The translations under genes and the position numbers were made by a program. The notes under the pieces are model-generated. The model had not been told where the DNA came from, made no database searches, and saw only the letters and a program-made list of their open reading frames with translations. A DNA stretch of 58,295 bases from a virus, in IMG/VR virus record IMGVR_UViG_3300049489_000494, positions 1 through 58,295 of that record; one strand, written 5' to 3'. Numbering within the stretch: position 1 is the first letter of the stretch; each line of letters starts with the position of its first letter. Of the stretch, positions 6,782 through 14,931 are shown in pieces.

Positions 6782-7527
6782 GGATTACTACTTATATTAT
6801 CATCACATGGCTACTATTCAATGTGATACATGCTATTACAGCTAGAGCATCCAGCTACAATGCAGTACCTGAGCGTACATTATATATCACAGGTTCCATA
6901 GGAGGACTCTCAATTCTCAAGCAAGCACAGCAACTCCTGAACATGAGTGACTCATCACATGATCCTATCTATCTAGTTATCAACTCACCTGGTGGTGAGG
7001 TAATTACAGGCACACAATTCGTCAGTGCTATGCGTGTGGCGAAGGCACGTGGAGTAGTCCTCAAGTGCCTAGTACCAATGGCTGCAGCATCAATGGCATT
7101 CATTATCTATAACGAGTGCAGCGAGAGATATGCTCTCTCACAGTCGCTATTCCTATGGCATTCCATACGCAGTATGTTATTAGGTGTCTACACTCCAGCT
7201 GAATTAGGAATCATACAGGCAGATATGCTTAGATTCCAATCCAATTTCGACTCACTCATGCAGAGTGAATTAGATATCTCAGCTGAGGAATTCTATTATC
7301 ACTACCACAATAACTCATTACTACCAGCACTATATCTACACTCCATATCACCCTATTACATGACACTAGTAGATGATATAACTGGAGTACTCAATGTGTA
7401 TGATGTAGTGGGTACTGGTGGGGATAAGAGGGAGCAGGGTGAGGTAGGTGAATCTGGTATCAATAATAATCTAATCTGGTTCGGAGAGTGGAACACTAGG
7501 GAGAATACTAATGTCAGAGGACACTAA
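6769..7527 (+). CDS. Exported ClpP-like serine protease
   Basis: The 252-residue product has an N-terminal hydrophobic segment (residues 8-22) and then a ClpP/crotonase-fold protease core. It shows YLVINSPGGEVITG near residues 68-81, the nucleophile Ser108 in MAAASMAF and a likely catalytic His131 in LFLWHS. Its size and signal separate it from cytosolic ClpP and suggest activity in the periplasm or at the inner membrane, like SppA-type peptidases. The C-terminal 40 residues are low-complexity. Its neighbour is the transglycosylase, hinting at envelope remodelling, lysis timing or protection against other phages. A second, unrelated-context ClpP-like protein lies at 55470-56039. Confidence 0.82.
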   Translation: MSRLRITTYIIITWLLFNVIHAITARASSYNAVPERTLYITGSIGGLSILKQAQQLLNMSDSSHDPIYLVINSPGGEVITGTQFVSAMRVAKARGVVLKCLVPMAAASMAFIIYNECSERYALSQSLFLWHSIRSMLLGVYTPAELGIIQADMLRFQSNFDSLMQSELDISAEEFYYHYHNNSLLPALYLHSISPYYMTLVDDITGVLNVYDVVGTGGDKREQGEVGESGINNNLIWFGEWNTRENTNVRGH

Positions 7528-7849
7528 TACACAACACACAGAGGCTGAGCTAGCATTACTGGATTATAGACTACGTAGAATGTGGGAGGAGTATAATCTA
7601 GCCATTGCATCAGGTGGAGGCACTCCAACTCCAACTAGGGGGGCAACTGCTCCCGCTACACCAACTGAGTATGACTCAGGGGAGAATTCACTAGACATGT
7701 GGGTGAATGCTTGGGGTACTGGTGATGTTAATATAGATGCAGAGTATGTCAATGAGCAATGTGACTCACATGACTGGAGAGAATGGCCGCTAGATATAAC
7801 TAGACAATACTGCAGAGTATGTGGTATAGATGAGGGAGTGGAGGACTGA
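7511..7849 (+). CDS. Hypothetical protein with C-terminal cysteine/histidine motif
   Basis: The 112-residue product has a Thr/Pro/Ala-rich linker (residues 36-52) and a C-terminal CDSHDWREW ... YCRVCG segment that could hold one metal ion. It overlaps the protease gene by 17 bp and abuts the next start (the TGATG arrangement at 7847-7851). No family is recognised. Confidence 0.6.
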   Translation: MSEDTNTQHTEAELALLDYRLRRMWEEYNLAIASGGGTPTPTRGATAPATPTEYDSGENSLDMWVNAWGTGDVNIDAEYVNEQCDSHDWREWPLDITRQYCRVCGIDEGVED

Positions 7850-8283
7850 TGAGCACTAATAACAATGTGAAGCAGATGAGTAAGAATAAGCAGCGTATTA
7901 AGGCGAAGCAGGAACAGAAGCGTATCGGGATGAGCACTTATATAAATGAGGGTCAGCTCAATCTCCGAGTGAAGTTAAGTATGCAGGAGTATGAGCGTCT
8001 GAAGTTGGCTGCTACAATATCAGGAGTTCATATGCGTGAGTGTCTCAAGCGTGGTATCTCTCTATATCATGACTTCATTATGCGAGCATATGAGAAACAC
8101 CAGACTGAGGTTAAGGCATTGAAGGAGAAGCAGAATGAGGTACAGATAGAGAACACTACTGATAATAATTCTAATGTGGAGGTAGATACTAATGAGCAGA
8201 CGGGTGGGAAATCCGAGAGCCTCAACACTGAGGGAGTTATGGCGAGTGAGCAATCATCGCTCTCTGATAGTACAGCAAGTTGA
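7849..8283 (+). CDS. Putative ribbon-helix-helix DNA-binding protein
   Basis: The 144-residue product has a lysine-rich N-terminus, then LNLRVKLSMQEYERLKLAAT followed by GVHMRECLKRGISLY. This strand-helix-helix layout is that of Arc/MetJ/CopG-type regulators. The C-terminal third is acidic, low-complexity and coiled-coil prone. It precedes the nuclease and polymerase genes, so it could be an early regulator or a replication accessory. It is one candidate for a protein that binds the repeated DNA motifs of this genome, with no direct evidence. Confidence 0.65.
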   Translation: MSTNNNVKQMSKNKQRIKAKQEQKRIGMSTYINEGQLNLRVKLSMQEYERLKLAATISGVHMRECLKRGISLYHDFIMRAYEKHQTEVKALKEKQNEVQIENTTDNNSNVEVDTNEQTGGKSESLNTEGVMASEQSSLSDSTAS

Positions 8284-8416
8284 AGGTAGACGTAGGGTAT
8301 GGATATTAGGTATGGGACCTGATGGTCAGCATATGATAGGATGGCCTGATGGCACTAGTGATATAACACAATATGATGCAGATGAGCATGGATGGGAATT
8401 GATCAGTGACAATTAG
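8246..8416 (+). CDS. Hypothetical protein (GTG start)
   Basis: The 56-residue product (MSNHRSLIVQQVEGRRRVWI...) contains a compact MGPDGQHMIGWPDG segment and is unrecognised. The frame is open back to 8192, within the preceding gene. GTG 8246 is preferred because AGGGAG at 8231-8236 lies nine bases upstream; ATG 8312 is the other candidate. It ends overlapping the nuclease gene. Confidence 0.5.
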   Translation: MSNHRSLIVQQVEGRRRVWILGMGPDGQHMIGWPDGTSDITQYDADEHGWELISDN

Positions 8417-9404
8417 TAGTGTGAATAATAGAATAGATATACGTAGATTAATGGAATCTGGATTAGCTAAACAGAATGCTGAATCTAGAGCACAGGAGTC
8501 ATTGAAGTTAGGTACATTGAGAGCTGGTAGTACTGGTGTAGTTCTACCAGATGGTCAGATATCAGGTATCTGTCATCGACTCTCACTAGCTAGATATCTA
8601 GGTAATTATACAGATGCAGATTCCTCACGAGCACTCATGTTCGAGGCAGGTAGAACTAATGAGGACATATGGGCTCAGCGTCTGAGGGATGCAGGACTAG
8701 TGATTAAACAGGAGGATGAGATTCCTATTAGATGGGAGTTAGATGGTGTAGTTATAACTGGTCGCCCAGATATTGTTATCATGGATGCTAGCGATAATAA
8801 TCGCCCCCAATTAGGATTGGAACTCAAGTTAGTCAGCTCACTATGGACAGGTAGAGATGTCCTCATCAATAGGAAACCTAAGTTCGATCATCTATGTCAG
8901 GCAGCTCATTATGGAATGCAATTAGGATGTGATTACGAGCTGTGGTACACATCACGTAGTGACTATGCAGTGAGTGGATGGGCTCAGAGATCCTTCCCTA
9001 CATCTGATAATTGTCCTGATGATATTAGAGATGGAATTCAATTCAATGAATCTGGTGGGAAGGAGAATGGGAAGTGTAAGAAGTTGCTACCATTCATGGT
9101 TGGGTATCGTCTAGTGTGGGTAGGTGATGATCTAGATGTCATTGATATACAACGGGGAACTAGAGTACAGACTCCTATAACTAGAACAGCTATTGCTAAT
9201 TACTATCGATATGTGTTATCATTAATTGAGGAGAAACAGTTGGGTAATAGACCAATCAATCTAGAATTCGATGGCTCACTCAGTGACTTCAAGAAGTGTG
9301 ACTATTGTGATCTAGCTCATATATGTAATACAGCTGAGACCAACTACCAGAAATGGGTTGATCTAGTAATGGCGAGATCTAGTATTATAGGTAGTACTAA
9401 GTAA
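8406..9404 (+). CDS. Cas4/RecB-like PD-(D/E)XK nuclease with Fe-S cysteines
   Basis: The 332-residue product is a predicted DNA exonuclease. It shows GRPD with Asp122, LELK with Glu139 and Lys141, and the QxxxY motif QAAHY at 165-169, the order seen in RecB-family nucleases. A cysteine at 56 (GICHRLS) and three C-terminal ones at 298, 301 and 307 (KKCDYCDLAHIC) match the four-cysteine Fe-S cage of Cas4/AddB-type enzymes. A role in phage recombination or end processing beside the polymerase is likely; no CRISPR array is present. The start is a GTG. Confidence 0.85.
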   Translation: MTISSVNNRIDIRRLMESGLAKQNAESRAQESLKLGTLRAGSTGVVLPDGQISGICHRLSLARYLGNYTDADSSRALMFEAGRTNEDIWAQRLRDAGLVIKQEDEIPIRWELDGVVITGRPDIVIMDASDNNRPQLGLELKLVSSLWTGRDVLINRKPKFDHLCQAAHYGMQLGCDYELWYTSRSDYAVSGWAQRSFPTSDNCPDDIRDGIQFNESGGKENGKCKKLLPFMVGYRLVWVGDDLDVIDIQRGTRVQTPITRTAIANYYRYVLSLIEEKQLGNRPINLEFDGSLSDFKKCDYCDLAHICNTAETNYQKWVDLVMARSSIIGSTK

Positions 9405-9434
9405 TTAATAGATATAGGTACGTACAATAACATA

Positions 9435-9447
9435 GTCCCATAGGGAC
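9435..9447 (+). promoter_or_regulatory. Small hairpin next to a ribosome-binding site
   Basis: GTCCC-ATA-GGGAC forms a five-base-pair GC-rich stem directly before the AGAAGGAG ribosome-binding site of the gene at 9463. It may tune mRNA stability or initiation; there is no T tract to make it a terminator. Confidence 0.4.
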
Positions 9448-9462
9448 AGAAGGAGCATTAGT

Positions 9463-9783
9463 ATGTCATTCAAACCGAACAATCAGTCAGGTCAGAAGTC
9501 AGGGTATCAGCGACCAGCAGTTGCAGGTAACACAGCAGTTGCAGCTAGTAATACTCAACAGTCTAATTCTAAGTCAGGTAGTAGTGTACAGCCAGCAGCT
9601 GTCCTCAAATACAGTGAGGCGACTCCAGAGGGCGCAGAGCAATCTAAGATGGTGCGTATTACTGGACTATTCAATTCTAAGTCTGGTAATGGATATACCG
9701 CTACTCTGAAGGAGGCTGTGACAATTCCAGCAGGTGCTCGTCTATTTCTATTCATCAATGACTCCGAGAACACAGCTAAGTAG
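9463..9783 (+). CDS. Hypothetical protein beside DNA polymerase
   Basis: The 106-residue product has a Gln/Ser/Asn-rich, probably disordered N-terminal half and a C-terminal beta-rich half (MVRITGLFNSKSGNGYTATL ... IPAGARLFLFIND). AAGGAG at 9450-9455 is a strong ribosome-binding site and the codon pattern is ordinary. Its position between nuclease and polymerase suggests a replication accessory such as a single-strand-binding protein, but no sequence signature proves it. Confidence 0.75.
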   Translation: MSFKPNNQSGQKSGYQRPAVAGNTAVAASNTQQSNSKSGSSVQPAAVLKYSEATPEGAEQSKMVRITGLFNSKSGNGYTATLKEAVTIPAGARLFLFINDSENTAK

Positions 9784-9808
9784 TCGTCATGTAAATGTGA
9801 GGGATTAG

Positions 9809-10054
9809 ATGTCAGATGCAGTCAGCAGTAAGTCGAAGCGATTGGGTGGATACGCAGGTTATTGGAAGCAGTTAGACATGCTCCACCTAGAATCTTCTAG
9901 GTGGAGTGATACTCAACTACTATCAGGAGTTACGGATAATGAGCAGCCAAGTGATAACACACGAGGGGAATTCAGAGTACTCACTAGTAGTATCGGGGAT
10001 ATCACAACCACGGACAGAACTAATCGAGATAATAACTCAGCCAAGAAGGGGTGA
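9809..10054 (+). CDS. Hypothetical protein overlapping the polymerase start
   Basis: The 81-residue frame has a plausible ribosome-binding site (GAGGGA at 9799-9804) and begins MSDAVSSKSKRLGGYAGYWK. It overlaps the polymerase gene in another frame by about 116 bp, which is long for this genome, and contains the 26-bp palindrome at 9881-9906. Either a short protein is encoded and only its N-terminal part is constrained, or the frame is fortuitous downstream of the hairpin. Confidence 0.45.
   Translation: MSDAVSSKSKRLGGYAGYWKQLDMLHLESSRWSDTQLLSGVTDNEQPSDNTRGEFRVLTSSIGDITTTDRTNRDNNSAKKG
9881..9906. repeat. Perfect 12-bp inverted repeat with 2-nt spacer
   Basis: CTCCACCTAGAA at 9881-9892 is mirrored by TTCTAGGTGGAG at 9895-9906 with only TC between them. 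It lies 33 bp before the polymerase ATG. No T tract follows, so it is not a classic terminator. A dimeric-protein operator, an mRNA hairpin controlling polymerase synthesis or a cruciform are the main options. Confidence 0.8.
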
Positions 10055-12158
10055 TATTGACCGAGTTATTACTCAGGCAGTTGCAGATGCAGCCATTGTA
10101 GCTCTAGATCTAGAGACTAATGGAACTGATGCAGTCGCTGGTGGTGTGATTGTGGGCCTTGCTCTCGCATGGGAGCAGGGCTCTTTCTATTTCAGTATTA
10201 GTAGTATGTCTACTGAGGATACACAATACCTCTACAATAGACTGAGGGAATTACCACTGATAGCACACAATGTATTCTTCGATGCATCATTCCTATATGA
10301 ACAAGTGGGATGGCTTAATTGGCAGTACTGTACATATGGTCTATATATGCATTGTGCTAATGAGGGATTCCCAGGTCAGGGATGGGGCCTCAAGAGAGCA
10401 CAAGTGGAGATGTTGGGATGGGCTGAATCTAATACAGAGATGTTGTATAAGTGGCTAGTGAACAATGGATATACAATGAGTAGTGATGAGACTAGACCTG
10501 ATCTCTCACAGATGTGGAGAGCACCCGCTGAGATACTAGGTCACTACTGTGCTCTAGATGCAGATTCTACATGGCAGTTATGGCATCACGTACTACGTCC
10601 AGTAGTTGAGAGATTCGAGGTACTCAATGAATATCATCAGCGTGATTATCTAGCTGAGGTATTAGTTCTGATAGAACAGAGGAAGCATGGTATCTATATT
10701 GATATTGATTCATTAACTACATATGCAGATGAGTTAAGGATACAGATCAATAATAATAATAATGAATTCCAGGAACTAGAGGTAGTACGTGTAATGACTA
10801 ATGATCGTATAACACGTGCGCTAGCTGAGCATGATCAGAAGCAGCCAGAGATGTATCGTGTAGTTAGATTGGGTGTAGAACCTCCTCGATTCAATAAGAA
10901 GGGGGGCGATAATAAGAATTGGATTAAGTGGTGCGAGAAGCGAGATAGACCTAGAGAGATATCGAAGTCGTACATCAATTGGGTAGATCGTAGGGAATCT
11001 ATACTGAATAATACACGTGGAGATTACACTGTGAATATCAACAGTGATCTACAATTAAGACATATATTCTATACTATATTAGGATTCCCAGTTAATCAAT
11101 ATACAGAATCCGGTCTACCATCTGTAGATGATCAGGCTCTCAGAGGACTAGGTGAGGTAGGTGCGCTCATAGCTAGGAATCGTGAGGTAGTTAAGGAGTT
11201 GAGTTACGTGGATTCCTACATAGAATTAGCTAGGGATAGTATATTGAGACCATCATTCCGAGTACCAGGAACTCTAACAGGCAGACTCAGTGGTAGAGAC
11301 CCTAATATACAACAGATACCTAAGTCGGCTAGAGTAATGGACACATTCCGAGCTAGAGATGGAATGGTATATGTAGATTGTGATCATACATCTATAGAGA
11401 ATGTAGTGCTTGCGGAATTATCTAGAGATACTACACTACTTAACTTGTATGGTCCTCATGCTAATCCAAATCATGATGCATATCTATATGTAGGAGCACA
11501 TCTACCTGTGATTGGTGATGCTATTAGGAGAGCTGGATATGATCCAGAGAATCCTACTCCAGATGGTAGAGATAGAGCGAAGCGTGATGCACGCAAGGAA
11601 AGAGGGATTGCTAAGGTGGTAGTATTAGCATCTAGCTACGGAGCTGGTCCTGGGAAGATTCATAGTACATTGACATCCTCTGGTGTAGATGTTACAATTA
11701 ATCAGGTTAGAACAATACATCGTGAATACTGGCAATTATTCTCAGGCATACGTAAATTCGAGGAGGTACTAATGGAGGAGTGGCGTGTTAATTCGGCAGC
11801 TAGTGGCAGCTCTAATGGATGGGTACTCAATGGTATTGGCAGACCAATATGTGTAGCTGAGTATCTAATGAAGGATATAGTGAATCGTGTAGTGCAGAGT
11901 ACAGCACATGATATACATATGATGTATATACGTATATTAGATTCGATATTCTCTAGTAGAGGATTGGATGTTAAGTGGATAATTGCCGACTTCCATGATC
12001 AGTCTATTGTAGAGTGTAGTCCTAATATTGCGAATGAGGTAGGTATGATAATGGGAGTAGAGGCATATGAGATACTCAATGCAGAACTAGGAGCATATAT
12101 ACCAATCCGAGGTGAGGCTCAGGTGGTAACTAATCTAACACAAGCGAAACTGGGATGA
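9939..12158 (+). CDS. Family A DNA polymerase with 3'-5' exonuclease
   Basis: The 739-residue product is a PolA/T7-type replicative polymerase. Exonuclease motifs are VALDLET (Asp57, Glu59), IAHNVFFDAS (Asp115) and HYCALDAD (Tyr203, Asp207). Polymerase motifs are TGRLSGRDPNIQQIP (447-461), motif A YVDCDHTSIE (Asp480), motif B R555-x3-K559-x3-L563-x3-YG, and motif C FHDQ (Asp687). Leu563 corresponds to Phe762 of E. coli Pol I. Motif C has Gln in place of the usual Glu, and the Arg after motif A IE is Asn. There is no 5'-3' exonuclease. ATG 9939 is chosen for AGGAG at 9925-9929; the frame extends to a GTG at 9906. Confidence 0.95.
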   Translation: MSSQVITHEGNSEYSLVVSGISQPRTELIEIITQPRRGDIDRVITQAVADAAIVALDLETNGTDAVAGGVIVGLALAWEQGSFYFSISSMSTEDTQYLYNRLRELPLIAHNVFFDASFLYEQVGWLNWQYCTYGLYMHCANEGFPGQGWGLKRAQVEMLGWAESNTEMLYKWLVNNGYTMSSDETRPDLSQMWRAPAEILGHYCALDADSTWQLWHHVLRPVVERFEVLNEYHQRDYLAEVLVLIEQRKHGIYIDIDSLTTYADELRIQINNNNNEFQELEVVRVMTNDRITRALAEHDQKQPEMYRVVRLGVEPPRFNKKGGDNKNWIKWCEKRDRPREISKSYINWVDRRESILNNTRGDYTVNINSDLQLRHIFYTILGFPVNQYTESGLPSVDDQALRGLGEVGALIARNREVVKELSYVDSYIELARDSILRPSFRVPGTLTGRLSGRDPNIQQIPKSARVMDTFRARDGMVYVDCDHTSIENVVLAELSRDTTLLNLYGPHANPNHDAYLYVGAHLPVIGDAIRRAGYDPENPTPDGRDRAKRDARKERGIAKVVVLASSYGAGPGKIHSTLTSSGVDVTINQVRTIHREYWQLFSGIRKFEEVLMEEWRVNSAASGSSNGWVLNGIGRPICVAEYLMKDIVNRVVQSTAHDIHMMYIRILDSIFSSRGLDVKWIIADFHDQSIVECSPNIANEVGMIMGVEAYEILNAELGAYIPIRGEAQVVTNLTQAKLG

Positions 12159-12161
12159 ACT

Positions 12162-12335
12162 ATGTATGGGAGATATATGATGCATACTATATATGATCGA
12201 TTATACTACACAATGTGGGATGGATATAGTGGTGCCACACCAATACCAGCAGCTGTATTCGATAGCAGACTGCAGGAGATTTATATACTCCGATTGATAC
12301 TTAATCTAATTGCAGAGGAGGTACATAATGCATAG
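12162..12335 (+). CDS. Hypothetical 57-residue protein
   Basis: The frame encodes MYGRYMMHTIYDRLYYTMWD... with a C-terminal helix (LQEIYILRLILNLIAEEV). GGGAG at 12168-12172 would better serve the internal ATG at 12177. It overlaps the following gene by eight bases. No family is recognised. Confidence 0.5.
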   Translation: MYGRYMMHTIYDRLYYTMWDGYSGATPIPAAVFDSRLQEIYILRLILNLIAEEVHNA

Positions 12336-12474
12336 TGTGTATTCTAACTTAGATATTACTATTGATATGACTAATATTAGATATAAATTACGTAACACAA
12401 TTAGAATGGGACATATAGATTCAATAATTATTATAAAGGATAACATAATGAATGAGGTATGTAGCAATGAGTGA
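12328..12474 (+). CDS. Hypothetical 48-residue protein
   Basis: A strong GAGGAGG at 12316-12322 precedes the ATG, the best evidence that this small frame (MHSVYSNLDITIDMTNIRYK...) is translated. It is slightly richer in A/T than its neighbours and overlaps the resolvase gene. Confidence 0.6.
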   Translation: MHSVYSNLDITIDMTNIRYKLRNTIRMGHIDSIIIIKDNIMNEVCSNE

Positions 12475-13081
12475 ACCACAATACTGGAATGCAGTTAGAC
12501 GATTCAGGAATGTATTACTGGAGGGTAGAGTGGTGGCAATAGATCCTAGTTGTGGTAGTAATAGTTCCATGCCTGGATATGCAATCTACAATGCAGGTAT
12601 ATTAATAGGTAGTGGAGTAATACAAATACCCCTAGCTAGGGAACTACATACCAAGTTACAATGGTTAGCTAATTATCTCAGAACTGATCCTAAATTCCAG
12701 GGTATTGAGCTACTACTCATAGAGGCAATACCTGTAACTAGACATGGTAGAGGAGCTAATCAACTCTCACACTCATCCCTCATCAAGGCAGTGGGTGCTA
12801 TCATTAGTAGTATCAATTGCCCATACATAATGTACGTACCTATACAGACATGGAAGGCTTATGCCAATACAGTGGAATCATACAGTAAGGGTGATGAAGC
12901 AGATGCTCGGATGATTGGAGCTAGTATTATACAATTAGCTACAACCATACCAGGAGATGGGGGTGTTAATTATTACAGTAGTATGGAGATGTCATCGAGT
13001 GACGATGATAGTAGGGCTACTGGTAATCGCAGTAATAGAAGGAAATCTAAGAATACTAAACGATCTAAGCGGAGGAGATAA
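12467..13081 (+). CDS. RuvC/RNase H-fold Holliday-junction resolvase-like protein
   Basis: The 204-residue product has the RNase H-fold acidic quartet expected of RuvC-like resolvases: Asp26 in VVAIDPSCG, Glu86 in LLLIEAIP, and Asp143/Asp146 in GDEADARMI. The first strand continues to GYAIYNAG as in that family. The C-terminal tail is strongly basic (RRKSKNTKRSKRRR) and likely binds DNA. It would resolve branched DNA before packaging. ATG 12467 is chosen over 12452 because GAGG at 12454-12457 fits it. Confidence 0.78.
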   Translation: MSEPQYWNAVRRFRNVLLEGRVVAIDPSCGSNSSMPGYAIYNAGILIGSGVIQIPLARELHTKLQWLANYLRTDPKFQGIELLLIEAIPVTRHGRGANQLSHSSLIKAVGAIISSINCPYIMYVPIQTWKAYANTVESYSKGDEADARMIGASIIQLATTIPGDGGVNYYSSMEMSSSDDDSRATGNRSNRRKSKNTKRSKRRR

Positions 13082-13085
13082 TATT

Positions 13086-13274
13086 ATGTATGAGGATCTA
13101 CTAGATACATGTGAGAGAATACTAGGACACTTCGATAGTGAGGATGGAGAATATCCATCACTACAGACATATGTAGATGGTGAGCCTGTGTGGGGTGTAG
13201 TAGATGGGGAAGTAGCACGTGATCTACTAGAGATGTATGAGTTAGTGAAGCAGCTCAGAGAGAGTGAGGATTAG
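13086..13274 (+). CDS. Small acidic hypothetical protein
   Basis: The 62-residue acidic product (MYEDLLDTCERILGHFDSED...) follows a strong GGAGGAG at 13073-13079, which decides this start over the longer open frame back to 12957. The C-terminal part is helical. No family is recognised. Confidence 0.65.
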   Translation: MYEDLLDTCERILGHFDSEDGEYPSLQTYVDGEPVWGVVDGEVARDLLEMYELVKQLRESED

Positions 13275-13277
13275 TAT

Positions 13278-13361
13278 ATGCTACTAACAGTAGAGACTAT
13301 ACTAGTATCCATAGCTGTAATTATATTCGTAGTCATATTCATTGCAGAGATATTCCAGTGA
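13278..13361 (+). CDS. Single-span membrane micropeptide (27 residues)
   Basis: The frame encodes MLLTVETILVSIAVIIFVVI and six more residues, essentially one transmembrane helix. A GAGG at 13267-13270 precedes it. It may be a small holin-like or regulatory membrane peptide. Confidence 0.5.
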   Translation: MLLTVETILVSIAVIIFVVIFIAEIFQ

Positions 13362-13422
13362 TGAATATCATATTAGAATTAATTGAGTAATACTGTATAC
13401 AGAATCACCACCGGAGATGTAT

Positions 13423-14931
13423 ATGTCAGGGACATTAATTAATGACAGCTCATCTATATTAGCGTCATTCCCATATCCACAGGCTAGGGAAGTACAATCT
13501 GAGTTGCTACAGGCAATTGAGAGAGATTGGAATTCAACAGATGTATTCGTAGTAGTGGCTCCAACAGCATCGGGTAAAACGGCAATATCTAGAACAATAG
13601 GTAAGTGGGCAGGTGACTACTCCATCATAACTCCTACCAATCTCCTAGTGAATCAGTACCTAGATGAGTTCCCAGATGAGGCTACCATACATAAGCAATC
13701 GTCATATCGATGTACTACATTCAGAGATCCACAGCAATCATGTGATGTCACTAAGAAGAAGACTGGAACTAGATGTCATGGTTGCCCGTATACTAGGGAT
13801 ATGATGAAGACTAAGTGGCGTGGAGGTGGTATATATAATTATCACACCTATCTAGCACATCGTATATATAGAGAGACCCTAATAATAGATGAGGCACATA
13901 ACATCCTCCCGCTGATACAGGATCGTGAGGGATTACTCCTATGGCAGCATGAATATAAGTGGGACGCACATACAATCAGAACATATGGAGATATACGTAA
14001 TTGGTTGAATTCACTACCTGAGTATACAATCAATGCAGATACTAAGTTACGGAAGTTGAGGGAAGATGTTAATTCAGATGCACCTAGATATGTAATCGAG
14101 AGAACTGAGATGTTGTGGAGTCAGGTTAAGTGGGCTAAGGGGGAGAGGCCAGAGGATAGACCAGTACTCAGAGTTAGACCTATAGATGTTAGAGATGCTA
14201 AGCCCGTAGTATGGCCATCTAGAGTGAAGAAATTGATACTCATGTCAGCTACTATATCTCCTGTGGATATTGAGGCTCTAGGATTATCTCGTCGTCGTGT
14301 TAGATACTACGAGTGTAGATCCCCAATCGCCCCCGCCAATAGACCGATCGTGTTCAATCCAATTACATCAGTTAATCGTAGTAGTATGACCACTGCCATA
14401 CCTAGATTAATGGATGATATAATCAACGGTATAATGCCCAACTACATAGGTGAGTCTGGAGTAATACATTGTACATACCAGATGTCTGCTCTCATTAATG
14501 ATGAGCTGAATAATAATCATCGATACGAATCTGTTAGAGGGTTATTCATGTTCCACGATCGAACTAATGCGAAGAGGATATATGATGCATGGCGTATGCC
14601 CCACAACCGAGGACGTGTACTAGTAGCGTGTGGTATGTATGAGGGATTGGATATAGTACAAGATCTAGGTAGGTGGCAGGTCATTGCTAAGGTGCCGTGG
14701 CCATCACTAGCAGATCCAGTAGTTAAACATCGTGCAGATAGGAATCAGGATTGGTATGCATGGGAGACACTGAAGCGACTCATACAGGCGTGTGGTCGTA
14801 TCTGCAGAACACCTACTGATTGGGGTGTTACATATATACTTGACTCATCATTCTATAGAGTGTACAATAACAATAGGAACCTAATACCACAGTGGTGGAT
14901 TGAAGCATTGGAGGTAATGCATGGCGAGTAG
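13423..14931 (+). CDS. DinG/XPD-like SF2 helicase with predicted Fe-S cluster
   Basis: The 502-residue product is an ATP-dependent helicase. Walker A is APTASGKT (46-53), motif II is DEAH (156-159), motif III is LILMSATISP and motif VI is QACGRICR near residue 470. Between motifs I and II lie Cys97, Cys107, Cys118 and Cys121 (CHGCPY), the position of the 4Fe-4S domain in DinG/XPD proteins. It is the only replicative-type helicase I find, so it may unwind DNA for the polymerase or act in repair. ATG 13423 fits GGAG at 13413-13416; the ATG at 13417 abuts it. The end overlaps the phosphoesterase gene. Confidence 0.9.
   Translation: MSGTLINDSSSILASFPYPQAREVQSELLQAIERDWNSTDVFVVVAPTASGKTAISRTIGKWAGDYSIITPTNLLVNQYLDEFPDEATIHKQSSYRCTTFRDPQQSCDVTKKKTGTRCHGCPYTRDMMKTKWRGGGIYNYHTYLAHRIYRETLIIDEAHNILPLIQDREGLLLWQHEYKWDAHTIRTYGDIRNWLNSLPEYTINADTKLRKLREDVNSDAPRYVIERTEMLWSQVKWAKGERPEDRPVLRVRPIDVRDAKPVVWPSRVKKLILMSATISPVDIEALGLSRRRVRYYECRSPIAPANRPIVFNPITSVNRSSMTTAIPRLMDDIINGIMPNYIGESGVIHCTYQMSALINDELNNNHRYESVRGLFMFHDRTNAKRIYDAWRMPHNRGRVLVACGMYEGLDIVQDLGRWQVIAKVPWPSLADPVVKHRADRNQDWYAWETLKRLIQACGRICRTPTDWGVTYILDSSFYRVYNNNRNLIPQWWIEALEVMHGE

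Noticed and set aside
8406-9404. Nuclease as a true Cas4 of a CRISPR system
   Set aside because: No cas1, cas2 or repeat-spacer array is present; phages commonly carry Cas4-like nucleases for recombination.
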